Of a DNA stretch of 11,971 nucleotides, positions 1 through 6,736 are shown in pieces. The position numbers and the translations under genes were made by a program. Within the stretch, counting starts at the first letter, position 1. Each line of letters opens with the position of its first letter. The notes under the pieces were generated by a model. It was not told the DNA's origin. It searched no databases and saw only the letters and a list, made by a program, of their open reading frames with translations. Source of the DNA: Chloroflexota bacterium (GTDB lineage Bacteria > Chloroflexota > Ktedonobacteria > Ktedonobacterales > Ktedonobacteraceae); assembly GCA_005881995.1 (NCBI GenBank), contig VBHV01000614.1:1-11971 (forward strand), written 5' to 3'.

Positions 1-594
1 AAGTACCTGCAAATCGTAAGGACGACCTAAACGCGTATACTCCTCCGGCGTCAGGTCTGTATTGGTCGCGCCCATGCACGAGAAAAAGATGCCACTAGCT
101 CCAGACTCGATTGCCGCGTTTACCAATACACCCTCATTAGCCGCCAGTGTGCTCAACCCCTGCTCGAACGCCTCTGGATTTTCGCGTGCATGCGCGATGG
201 CCGCTGCTTTGCCGGTGAAGCGAAACGTCATGGTGAGCGGGCTGAATAATGTTAGAATGAGCGGAAAGTCGCTGCCCAGTTCTGAACGCAGTTTGCGAAT
301 ACAGATCAATTGCTCCCGGAAGCCGAGTGTATCCAGCCCCAGGCGAGGCAATGAACTCCACTGGGCAGCCTGTGTGACAGCTGGCTCTGGCGCAGGGTAG
401 AGCAAGTCAGGCATGATTTTGACGATATCCAGGTCAAATTTTGTGCGGAAGAACTCCATCGTCAGTTCCGCCATCCTCTCGCCCGACCCCTCCGGTTTGA
501 AGTGGTGCCAGAAACAAAACGGCACACGGTCAACAGCCTCTCCCTTGAGCGCAGCCCGCACGCGCTCACCCGGCGTCATAGCAGCAGTCGTCAT
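1..594 (-). CDS. Uroporphyrinogen decarboxylase (URO-D) family protein, partial at the left edge
   Basis: 198 codons are open from the ATG at 594 to the window edge, so the C-terminus is missing. The start is supported by a GAGGGG ribosome site about 10 bases upstream; a second in-frame ATG lies five codons in. The protein begins MTTAAMTPGERVRAALKG and then has the family's 'DRVPFCFWHHF' opening at residues 22-32. A 'FDLDIVKIMPDLLYP' segment lies at 53-67 and a 'SGASGIFFS' strand at 164-172, which is typical of the URO-D TIM barrel. True HemE has an RQAGRY substrate-binding motif near the N-terminus; here that place reads FWHHF, so heme synthesis is unlikely. Relatives without that motif include corrinoid-linked methyltransferases (MtaA/CmuA type) and many uncharacterised proteins. 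It starts 25 bp after the small gene upstream on the same strand, so the two probably share a transcript. The substrate cannot be told. Confidence 0.85.
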   Translation of the reverse strand, partial: MTTAAMTPGERVRAALKGEAVDRVPFCFWHHFKPEGSGERMAELTMEFFRTKFDLDIVKIMPDLLYPAPEPAVTQAAQWSSLPRLGLDTLGFREQLICIRKLRSELGSDFPLILTLFSPLTMTFRFTGKAAAIAHARENPEAFEQGLSTLAANEGVLVNAAIESGASGIFFSCMGATNTDLTPEEYTRLGRPYDLQVL

Positions 595-619
595 AAAGCT
601 TTCCCCTCGTACTCTTTCG

Positions 620-802
620 TTATTCGTTTTCTTTACGTGAAATGGGAGCCAGTCCCTGGGCATAGCGCATCTTATCACGCTCTGAACGCGCCTCCGCTTG
701 CTCGGTCACTATTCTATCGAGCCAGCGAGCCAAAATTGTACCAAGCACTGCTCCGCCTGTCAGCGCAATCATTTTTACAACTGATGAAGCAATGTTGTTC
801 AT
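620..802 (-). CDS. Small membrane-anchored protein of unknown function (60 aa)
   Basis: I chose the ATG at 802 because an AAAGGA ribosome site lies about 7 bases upstream. The frame stays open to 862 but that extension has no ribosome site. The 60-residue product starts MNNIASSVVKMIALTGGAVL. Residues 6-24 form one hydrophobic, glycine-containing segment that could span the membrane. A charged, probably helical tail follows (WLDRIVTEQAEARSERDK), ending in a short basic/acidic stretch. The stop lies 25 bp before the URO-D family gene, which suggests a two-gene minus-strand operon. I recognise no family. Size, ribosome site and hydrophobic/amphipathic layout argue for a real gene, but it could be a chance frame. 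A possible role is anchoring or partnering the URO-D family enzyme; that is a guess from position only. Confidence 0.5.
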   Translation of the reverse strand: MNNIASSVVKMIALTGGAVLGTILARWLDRIVTEQAEARSERDKMRYAQGLAPISRKENE

Positions 803-833
803 GAGAGATCCTTTCTGTAGGGTTTTCCAGACA

Positions 834-862
834 TCTACAAATAACACGAATCGACATGACAA
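834..862 (-). promoter_or_regulatory. Candidate sigma-70-like promoter for the minus-strand pair
   Basis: Reading the minus strand, TTGTCA (857-862; five of six matches to TTGACA) is followed by a 17-base spacer and TGTAGA (834-839; about half match to TATAAT). Transcription would start near 827, giving a leader of about 25 bases before the ATG at 802. The spacing is ideal but the -10 box is poor, so this is only a candidate. Confidence 0.3.
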
Positions 863-902
863 TTGGATATCTCAGCAGTAGTATACGTTACAAGAGGAAT
901 AA

Positions 903-945
903 GTGGAAGGTAAGATTCCTTCCCACTCAATGGAAAAGCGTTCCA
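903..945. repeat. Two adjacent inverted repeats sharing a TTCC(C)AC half-site
   Basis: GTGGAAGG (903-910) pairs with CCTTCCCAC (918-926), allowing one bulged C. Five bases on, TGGAA (931-935) pairs with TTCCA (941-945). The half-site TTCC(C)AC therefore occurs three times in 45 bp, once on the minus strand and twice on the plus strand. This could be a set of regulator half-sites or simply RNA hairpins. Confidence 0.4.
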
Positions 946-1025
946 CACCTTTACACCAGGGGGTATACTTATCTGTATCGTGAAAATCACAATGTAGACA
1001 GAAGAACCACTCACCGTGTAAAACC

Positions 1026-1046
1026 CTCGACGACACACGAGTTTTT
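1026..1046 (+). terminator. Weak terminator-like stem with T-run in the ade leader
   Basis: CTCG (1026-1029) pairs with CGAG (1038-1041) around an 8-base loop. Five T follow directly (1042-1046), and an A-run at 1020-1023 could extend the stem past a two-base bulge. The four-pair core is too weak for a confident terminator. If it is real, its position before ade would suit attenuation rather than the end of a gene. Confidence 0.2.
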
Positions 1047-1072
1047 GATACGATATTCGTCACAACCCGACA

Positions 1073-1089
1073 CTAACGGCGATCGTTAG
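1073..1089. promoter_or_regulatory. 17-bp palindrome, possible operator upstream of ade
   Basis: CTAACG-GCGAT-CGTTAG is a perfect 6-bp inverted repeat with a 5-base spacer. It sits 16 bp before the ribosome site of the adenine deaminase gene. The symmetry and spacing are those of a dimeric repressor site. The regulator is unknown; no regulator gene is visible in the window. Confidence 0.4.
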
Positions 1090-1105
1090 GCAACTATTTG
1101 CACAC

Positions 1106-1110
1106 GGAGG
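1106..1110 (+). promoter_or_regulatory. Ribosome binding site that fixes the ade start
   Basis: GGAGG ends 11 bases before the ATG at 1122. A TTG eight codons upstream (1098) is in frame, but the GGAGG lies downstream of it, so the ATG is the likely start. Confidence 0.75.
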
Positions 1111-1121
1111 AATTATATTTT

Positions 1122-2846
1122 ATGGACGGATTGCAACGCCGCATCCAGATTGCGCGTGATGAAATACCTGCCGACCTCGTATTGCGCAATGCTCAACTTC
1201 TAAACGTATGCAGCGGCGAAACGTATCCCGCCGATATCGCTATCGCCGACGGACTGGTGGTCGGCGTCAGCACACCTGGTGGATATCATGGACGCCAGGA
1301 GCGTGACCTACAAGGCCGCTGGCTTGCCCCTGGACTCATGGACGGGCATATGCACATTGAAAGCACCATGCTTGTGCTTTCAGAATTCGCGCGTATCGTT
1401 ATCCCGCGCGGTGTCACCACTGTGATGCTCGATCCCCATGAATTTGCCAACGTCATGGGTGTACAGGGTATCCGTTATGTCCTCGAATCTGGACGCGGTC
1501 TCCCACTTAACGCCTATGTTATGCTCTCATCCTGCGTTCCCGCGTCACCATACGAAAGCCCCTATCGCGTCCTCATGGCCGATGACCTGCTGCCGCTCCT
1601 GCAAGACAAGCGTGTGCTGGGCCTTGCCGAAATGATGAACATGCCCGGCGTCCTGCATGGAGATGTACAGGTACTCGCCAAAATTGTGGCCACGCAGCAG
1701 AGCGGGCTGGTCGTGGATGGTCACGCCCCTGGGCTTTCCGGGCACGACCTCTGCGCCTATGCCACTGCCGGTGTCATGTCCGACCATGAATGTACCTCTC
1801 TCGAAGAGGCTCGCCAGCGCATTCGCCTGGGCATGTGGCTCATGATCCGTGAAGGCTCAGCTGCGCGTAACCTGGACGCTTTGCTGCCGCTCGTCAAAGA
1901 ACTGCATCCGCCGCGCGTCTTCTTCGTCACCGACGATCGCGACCCGCAGGATTTGACCACGCGTGGACACATCGACTCAATGGTGCGCCGCGCCATCGAA
2001 CTTGGCCTGGACCCCATTGAGGCCATCCGGCTCGCCACGTACAATACCGCGCAATATTTCCGCCTCTACAATCGCGGAGCCATCGCTCCAAACTTCGTGG
2101 CTGATCTCGTCGTACTGGATGATCTCAACACCTTCCAGGTAGAGTCGGTCTACAAAGATGGTAAGCTCGTTGCCCAAAATGGCGAGCTCCTGGTTGATGT
2201 CCCCTCCTTCGCCTTTACCGGGGTCACCGGCACTGTGCATATTGGTGATATCCAGGTACGCCATTTGCGCATGCCAGGCAAACCAGGAATGGTGGAAGTT
2301 GTCGGTATCGAACCTGGGCAGATCACCACCCGGCACCTGCGGGAAGAAGCTCCTCTTAAAGACGGCGCGATTGTCGCCGATCCCGCACGTGATCTGCTCA
2401 AACTCGTAGTCATCGAACGCCATCATGCCAGTGGCAGCGTTGGACTGGGACTTGTGAAGGGTTTTGGCCTGCGCAAAGGAGCTATTGCCTCTAGCGTTGC
2501 CCATGATGCCCACAACCTGGTTATCGCCGGTGTGAGCGATAGCGATATCCTCATGGCGGCCTATACGCTGCAAGAGATGGGTGGCGGCTTTGCCTGCGTT
2601 GTGGATGGCGAAGTGCGTGCCAGCGTCCCCTTGCCCCTGGGCGGCCTGGTCTCGCCTTTGCCTGCCGCTGAACTGGTGCAGCAACTGCATAAGCTGGATG
2701 CCGGCGCCGCCGAACTGGGTTGTACATTAGAGCATCCATGCATGACGCTCAGTTTCCTTTCACTCTCGGTGATTCCATCCTTGAAGCTAACCAACCAGGG
2801 ATTGATCGATGTTGAAACGTTCTCGCTGGTACCATTGCAAAGGTAA
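1122..2846 (+). CDS. ade: Adenine deaminase
   Basis: The 574-residue product matches the usual length of bacterial adenine deaminase (about 575-590). It converts adenine to hypoxanthine and ammonia in the cytoplasm, using a metal centre of the amidohydrolase superfamily. Visible landmarks are the metal-binding H-x-H in 'MDGHMHIES' (His76 and His78), 'DGHAPGLSG' in the barrel, 'MSDHECT' after it, and 'FVTDDRDPQDL', a segment typical of this enzyme. The C-terminal domain carries 'GFGLRKGAIASSVAHDAHN' and 'PLPLGGLVSP', both characteristic of the family. The frame is intact throughout. It is the first plus-strand gene and ends 5 bp before the FAD module of a xanthine-dehydrogenase-type enzyme; an AAAGG at its own end serves that gene. 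Hypoxanthine made here is a natural substrate for the downstream hydroxylase. A palindrome at 1073-1089 may control it. Confidence 0.95.
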   Translation: MDGLQRRIQIARDEIPADLVLRNAQLLNVCSGETYPADIAIADGLVVGVSTPGGYHGRQERDLQGRWLAPGLMDGHMHIESTMLVLSEFARIVIPRGVTTVMLDPHEFANVMGVQGIRYVLESGRGLPLNAYVMLSSCVPASPYESPYRVLMADDLLPLLQDKRVLGLAEMMNMPGVLHGDVQVLAKIVATQQSGLVVDGHAPGLSGHDLCAYATAGVMSDHECTSLEEARQRIRLGMWLMIREGSAARNLDALLPLVKELHPPRVFFVTDDRDPQDLTTRGHIDSMVRRAIELGLDPIEAIRLATYNTAQYFRLYNRGAIAPNFVADLVVLDDLNTFQVESVYKDGKLVAQNGELLVDVPSFAFTGVTGTVHIGDIQVRHLRMPGKPGMVEVVGIEPGQITTRHLREEAPLKDGAIVADPARDLLKLVVIERHHASGSVGLGLVKGFGLRKGAIASSVAHDAHNLVIAGVSDSDILMAAYTLQEMGGGFACVVDGEVRASVPLPLGGLVSPLPAAELVQQLHKLDAGAAELGCTLEHPCMTLSFLSLSVIPSLKLTNQGLIDVETFSLVPLQR

Positions 2847-2851
2847 AGATA

Positions 2852-3779
2852 ATGTTGCTCAATTTGCTTGAATATCATTGGGTAGAGGATATCGATGAAG
2901 CGCTGCTCTTGATAGCGCGCACCGATACGAAAACCGTCCCACTGGCCGGTGGAACTTACCTGCTTGGCCTGGATGATCAAAGTATCCAGGGGGTTGTCGA
3001 TCTGCGCGACCTTGAACTGGCCTACATTCATGAAGATGCCAAAGGCGTACATATTGGCGCTACGACCACCCTGCAAATGATGGTCGATTCCCCTGTTCTG
3101 AAGGACCTGGTAACGGGCCTGCTTTCGCGCGCGGCACAGGCCTCTTCATTCTCGCGTTTGATCCGCAACAGCGCCACACTGGGAGGCACGTTAGCTACCG
3201 GCGTGGCGACACAGGCCGACTTGCTTACAGCCCTGGCTGTGCTGGATGCCGAAGTACTGGTGCGTTCAGGCTCAAAGTCGCAGGTTGACTTGAGCGGCGG
3301 CTCGCTTGATCGCCCTGGTTTCGCCCTGGCCGGTGTCACCTACAAAGGGAAGCAGGAGCGGCGCATCCCGTGTAACGCTTTGAGCCTTGAACACCGCCCT
3401 AACGAACTCAGTATCGAGTCGCACCCCCACCGATATCGCTCTGTTGAATGCCGCCGCGCTGGTAGAGGTTACAGATGGCGTCTATACACAGGTACGCCTG
3501 GCGCTGGGGGGCGTCAATATGGAACCAATGCGTTTGCATGGTGTTGAAAAGCAGCTCGAAGGGCAGCACGCCATGAATCCGGAAAATACCACCATCAATG
3601 CGCAACTACTGGTGTCAGCGTTACAGGCAGGCATGGCAAACTTCCAGCCGCCGTCAGATTTTCGTGCCAGCAGCAGCTACCGGCGCATAAGCGGCATGAA
3701 CCTGGCATTTCGCGCGCTGGAGGAGGCCACCAATATTTCGCGCTGGCGCAATATGGTTTCGTCGAAGGAGAGGCAATAG
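2852..3779 (+). pseudogene. Xanthine-dehydrogenase-type FAD-binding (medium) subunit, frameshifted
   Basis: The first frame (2852-3547) begins MLLNLLEYHWVEDIDEALLL and has the FAD-domain motifs 'LAGGTYLL' (residues about 31-38) and 'IRNSATLGGTLATG' (about 108-121). From about 3384 the family sequence continues in the +1 frame, ending at the TAG at 3777-3779, with 'SRTPTDIALLNAAALVE' and 'LALGGVNMEPMRL', the C-terminal domain of the same family. The tail of the first frame after that point is out-of-frame nonsense. The joined length of about 309 residues fits the family (about 280-300). The shift needs one extra base, or two lost, between the TGA at 3381-3383 and the C-run at 3423-3427. The start is backed by AAAGG nine bases upstream. 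The intact protein would pass electrons from the 2Fe-2S centres through FAD. It is scored as a pseudogene, but a sequencing error could give the same picture. Confidence 0.85.
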
Positions 3780-3781
3780 CT

Positions 3782-4390
3782 ATGGAACTCGAACTGCGTA
3801 TCAACGGCGTCATTAAAAGCCTGGACGTTGCCGCCAACGAATCCCTCTTGACATCGCTGCGGCAGGCAGGATATTACAGCGTCAAGCACGGCTGTGAAAC
3901 AGGTGAGTGCGGCGCCTGCACCGTACTCATCGATGGTGTTCCTCGCCCAGGCTGCGTCACATTTACCGCCCAGGTCGGCGGCTGCACCCTCACCACCGTC
4001 GAGAGCCTGGGTAACGCGCGCAAACTCCACCCATTACAGGAAGCCTTTATCGATACGGGCGCGATCCAATGCGGCTTCTGCACCCCCGGCATGGTGCTCT
4101 CTGCCTATGCCCTGCTCAAAGGCAATTCCAGTCCAACCGAAGAAGAAGTGCGCGATGCCATTTCAGGCAACCTTTGTCGCTGCACCGGCTATGTCAAGCC
4201 GGTCCAGGCTGTCCTGCGGGCAGCGGCGGTAATGCGTGGCGAAACCGTTGCCCCCATCAGCCTTCCCAGCTCGAACACGCCGAACATGGCGCTGCCAACC
4301 CGGACGAGGGCGGCTCATCCAGTAGAGGCGCAGGCTACGATACCTCTCCACAATCCGAAGACTCCCCTGCTGGCGGCGTTGCCACCCTGA
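3782..4390 (+). CDS. Xanthine-dehydrogenase-type 2Fe-2S (small) subunit or module
   Basis: The frame starts 2 bp after the FAD gene, with GGAGAGG about 8 bases before the ATG. It binds two 2Fe-2S clusters and relays electrons from the Mo site to FAD. The plant-ferredoxin cluster has Cys38, 43, 46 and 58 ('HGCETGECGACTVLIDG'). The second, helical domain has Cys97, 100, 132 and 134 ('IQCGFCTPGM' and 'NLCRCTGY'). Conserved sequence ends near residue 155, where single-subunit proteins of this family normally stop. Here the frame runs 47 residues further with a proline-rich tail of no known match, up to the TGA at 4388-4390. The Mo module follows in the -1 frame. The tail may therefore be an artefact, with the true product fused to the Mo module through a linker read in the other frame (a C-run at 4251-4255 is one candidate site). 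Confidence 0.9.
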   Translation: MELELRINGVIKSLDVAANESLLTSLRQAGYYSVKHGCETGECGACTVLIDGVPRPGCVTFTAQVGGCTLTTVESLGNARKLHPLQEAFIDTGAIQCGFCTPGMVLSAYALLKGNSSPTEEEVRDAISGNLCRCTGYVKPVQAVLRAAAVMRGETVAPISLPSSNTPNMALPTRTRAAHPVEAQATIPLHNPKTPLLAALPP

Positions 4391-6717
4391 CCGGTACTCG
4401 CGTCTCCACCGACCTGAGCGTCGTTGGCAAAGCCGAACGCAAAGTGGATGCCGTCAAGCTGGTCACAGGCAAACCCGCCTTCGTGGACGATATCGAACTG
4501 CGCGACATGCTTTATGGCCGCCTGCTTACCAGCCCGCATGCTCATGCCGTAATTCGCGACATCGACGCCTCTGAAGCGCGCGCATTGCCGGGCGTACATG
4601 CAGTCTTGACCTACAAAGATGTGCCGCGCATCCCCTACACCACCGCCGGGCAGTCCTGGCCGGAACCAGGGCCGCATGACCAGTACAGCCTGGATTACAT
4701 CGTGCGCTTCGTGGGAGACCGCGTTGCCGCCGTCGCCGCTGAAACCGCCGAGATAGCGGAACAGGCGCTGCGGCTCATCAAAGTCGATTACGAAGTCCTG
4801 CCAGCCCTCCTGGACCCGCGCAAGGCTATGAATCCTGATGCGCCACGTATTCACCCCGAATCGGAGTCGTATCGCATTCACGATGCCTCGCGCAACATTG
4901 CCGCGCACCTGCACGCGGAGATAGGGGACGTAGAACGGGGTTTTGCCGAGTCAGACCTGGTTGTCGAGGGTGAATACATCGTTCCACAGGTACAGCAGAC
5001 CCCCATCGAAAACCACATCGTCATCACCTACTGGGATGAGGATGACCGCCTGGTTGTGCGCACCAGCACACAGGTACCCTACCATGTGCGCCGCATCATA
5101 GCCCCGGTAATCGGCCTGCCCCCGCGCCGTATTCGCGTGGTGAAACCGCGCATCGGCGGCGGCTTCGGCGTCAAACAGGAGGTCTTGCTGGAAGACATCT
5201 GCGCTCTACTGACCATCGCCACTGATCGCCCTGTGAAAATCGAGTTTTCCCGCGCCGAAGAGTTCCGCAGCAGCCGCTCGCGCCATCCGCAGATCCTTCG
5301 TATGAAGACGGGTGTCATGCGTGATGGTACGATGGTAGCCAATCAGATGGTGTTGCTTGCCAATACCGGCGCGTATGGTACTCACTCGATGACGGTACAG
5401 AGCAACACCGGCTCCAAAACGCTTCCCATGTACCCCTGTCCTAACATCCGCTTCGAAGCTGAAGTCGTCTATACCAACCTGCCGCCCCCTGGAGCATTTC
5501 GCGGCTATGGCGTCCCCCAGGGCTTCTTCGCCCTTGAGAGCCACATAGATGAGATCGCGAAGCAGTTGGGCATGGACGCCCTTGAATTCCGCAGGAAAAA
5601 CTGGATTAAAGAGGGCGAGGAGAATCCCCTGGCAAAGGCCCTGGGTGAGGGCAAAGAGGGCTACGAGCAGATCATCCAGAGCTGTGGTTTGCCCCAGTGT
5701 TTGCAAATCGTTGAAGAAAAGCTCGACTGGAAAGCGAAGCGCGGCAAAGGCGGCACCGGCCGGTACCGTCGCGGCGTTGGCGTTTCGCTGGCAATGCATG
5801 GCACCGCCATTGCCGGTCTCGACATGGGCGGCGCAAGCATCAAGCTCAACGACGATGGTTCATTCAACGTGCTGGTAGGTGCAACCGATATCGGCACCGG
5901 CTCTGACACCGTCATCGCACAGATCGCTGCCGAGGTGCTGGGAGTGCGCGTCGAAGACATCATCATGCACTCGTCCGACACCGACTTCACGCCCTTTGAC
6001 ACGGGAGCCTACGCCTCATCGACCACTTACATCAGCGGTGGCGCGACCAAAAAAGCCGCCGAGCAGGTGCGTGCGCAAATGCTCGAAGTAGCTGGTCGCA
6101 TGCTCAAAGCCAATCCCGAAACGCTCACTATCAAAGACCGCATCATCACCGCACCCAACGGCAACACCGTCACCGTCTCCCAGGTTGCTCTGCACTCCCT
6201 GCACGTCGAAAACCAGCAGCAGATCATGTCCACCGCCTCGTGGATGAGCTACGAATCGCCCCCACCTTTCGCCGCACAGGGAGCCGAGATCGAAGTAGAC
6301 ACCGAAACCGGCGTAGTGCGCGTTCTGAAAGCCATTTCAGCCGTTGATGCAGGGCGCGTTATCAACCCCATCACGGCAGAAGGCCAGATCGAGGGTGGTG
6401 CAACCCAGGCTCTCGGCTACGGGGTGTGCGAAGAGATGCTCTACGACCAGCATGGTGCCTTACTCACTACCAACCTGAGCGACTACCGCATCTACAGCGC
6501 GCCCGATATGCCACAGATGGAGACCTACATCGTAGAAACCAGCGATCCCTATGGTCCTTTCGGGGCAAAAGCTATCGCCGAAATACCCATAGATGGTATG
6601 GCCCCTGCCGTCGCAAACGCCGTTGCCGACGCGCTCGGTATCCGCATCCGCCAGATTCCATTGACGCCTGAACGGGTCTTGCGGGCTATTCGCATGCAAA
6701 CGCAGCCTGCGAGGTAG
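4387..6717 (+). CDS. Xanthine-dehydrogenase-type molybdopterin-binding (large) subunit
   Basis: This module carries the molybdopterin cofactor and hydroxylates the substrate, probably hypoxanthine or xanthine given the adjacent adenine deaminase. Counting from 4387, the N-terminal domain holds 'KVDAVKLVTGKPAFVDDI'. The cofactor motifs are 'GGGFGVKQE' (257-265), 'FRGYGVPQG' (371-379) and 'DIGTGSDT' near 501. The C-terminal 'GPFGAKAIAEIP' keeps the family's catalytic-type Glu at about 732, but reads AIAEIP where relatives usually have G-(I/V)-GEPP. FRGYG argues for the xanthine/aldehyde type and against CO dehydrogenase (AYRCSF). The start is unclear: there is no in-frame ATG, GTG or TTG between 4177 and 4443. 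I mark the CTG at 4387, which overlaps the previous stop and gives 776 residues, a normal length. The open frame reaches back to an ATG at 4069, but that part overlaps the essential Cys motifs of the 2Fe-2S gene. A frameshifted fusion is the main alternative. The gene ends in tandem stops TAG TAA. Confidence 0.88.
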   Translation: MTGTRVSTDLSVVGKAERKVDAVKLVTGKPAFVDDIELRDMLYGRLLTSPHAHAVIRDIDASEARALPGVHAVLTYKDVPRIPYTTAGQSWPEPGPHDQYSLDYIVRFVGDRVAAVAAETAEIAEQALRLIKVDYEVLPALLDPRKAMNPDAPRIHPESESYRIHDASRNIAAHLHAEIGDVERGFAESDLVVEGEYIVPQVQQTPIENHIVITYWDEDDRLVVRTSTQVPYHVRRIIAPVIGLPPRRIRVVKPRIGGGFGVKQEVLLEDICALLTIATDRPVKIEFSRAEEFRSSRSRHPQILRMKTGVMRDGTMVANQMVLLANTGAYGTHSMTVQSNTGSKTLPMYPCPNIRFEAEVVYTNLPPPGAFRGYGVPQGFFALESHIDEIAKQLGMDALEFRRKNWIKEGEENPLAKALGEGKEGYEQIIQSCGLPQCLQIVEEKLDWKAKRGKGGTGRYRRGVGVSLAMHGTAIAGLDMGGASIKLNDDGSFNVLVGATDIGTGSDTVIAQIAAEVLGVRVEDIIMHSSDTDFTPFDTGAYASSTTYISGGATKKAAEQVRAQMLEVAGRMLKANPETLTIKDRIITAPNGNTVTVSQVALHSLHVENQQQIMSTASWMSYESPPPFAAQGAEIEVDTETGVVRVLKAISAVDAGRVINPITAEGQIEGGATQALGYGVCEEMLYDQHGALLTTNLSDYRIYSAPDMPQMETYIVETSDPYGPFGAKAIAEIPIDGMAPAVANAVADALGIRIRQIPLTPERVLRAIRMQTQPAR

Positions 6718-6736
6718 TAATGAAAGGAAGAAGGCA

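Larger units (their letters stand above)
863..1121. other. Divergent intergenic region upstream of adenine deaminase
   Basis: No convincing gene lies here. The open frames in it (for example 856-1089 plus and 835-1038 minus) have no ribosome sites and low-complexity translations. The region separates the minus-strand pair from the plus-strand purine genes, so it should hold both promoters and any operator. It contains two short hairpins at 903-945, a weak stem followed by five T at 1026-1046, and a 17-bp palindrome at 1073-1089. I saw no clear purine riboswitch core. No strong -35/-10 pair for the plus strand stood out. Confidence 0.6.

Noticed and set aside
62..400. 112-codon plus-strand frame opposite the URO-D family gene
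   Set aside because: The minus strand gives a continuous, recognisable URO-D protein; the plus-strand frame has no ribosome site or motif.
863..1121. Purine riboswitch before adenine deaminase
   Set aside because: I looked for the three-way junction with its conserved loop sequences and did not find it. The hairpins present do not fit that architecture.
1977..2690. 237-codon open frame on the minus strand inside adenine deaminase
   Set aside because: The plus-strand gene is intact and has clear family motifs. The antisense product is rich in His/Gln/Asp with no recognisable domain and has no ribosome site.
4069..4386. N-terminal extension of the Mo frame from the ATG at 4069
   Set aside because: The first part overlaps the essential Cys motifs of the 2Fe-2S module in another frame and reads as Arg/Cys/Leu-rich nonsense. 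Only the part after about 4235 could be a genuine linker.
4315..4914. 199-codon minus-strand frame across the 2Fe-2S/Mo junction
   Set aside because: It covers the ambiguous junction, but most of it lies opposite clearly coding Mo-subunit sequence. No domain is visible.
5206..5799. 197-codon minus-strand frame opposite the Mo subunit
   Set aside because: It is the codon-bias shadow of a well-supported molybdopterin-binding gene; no motif and no start context.
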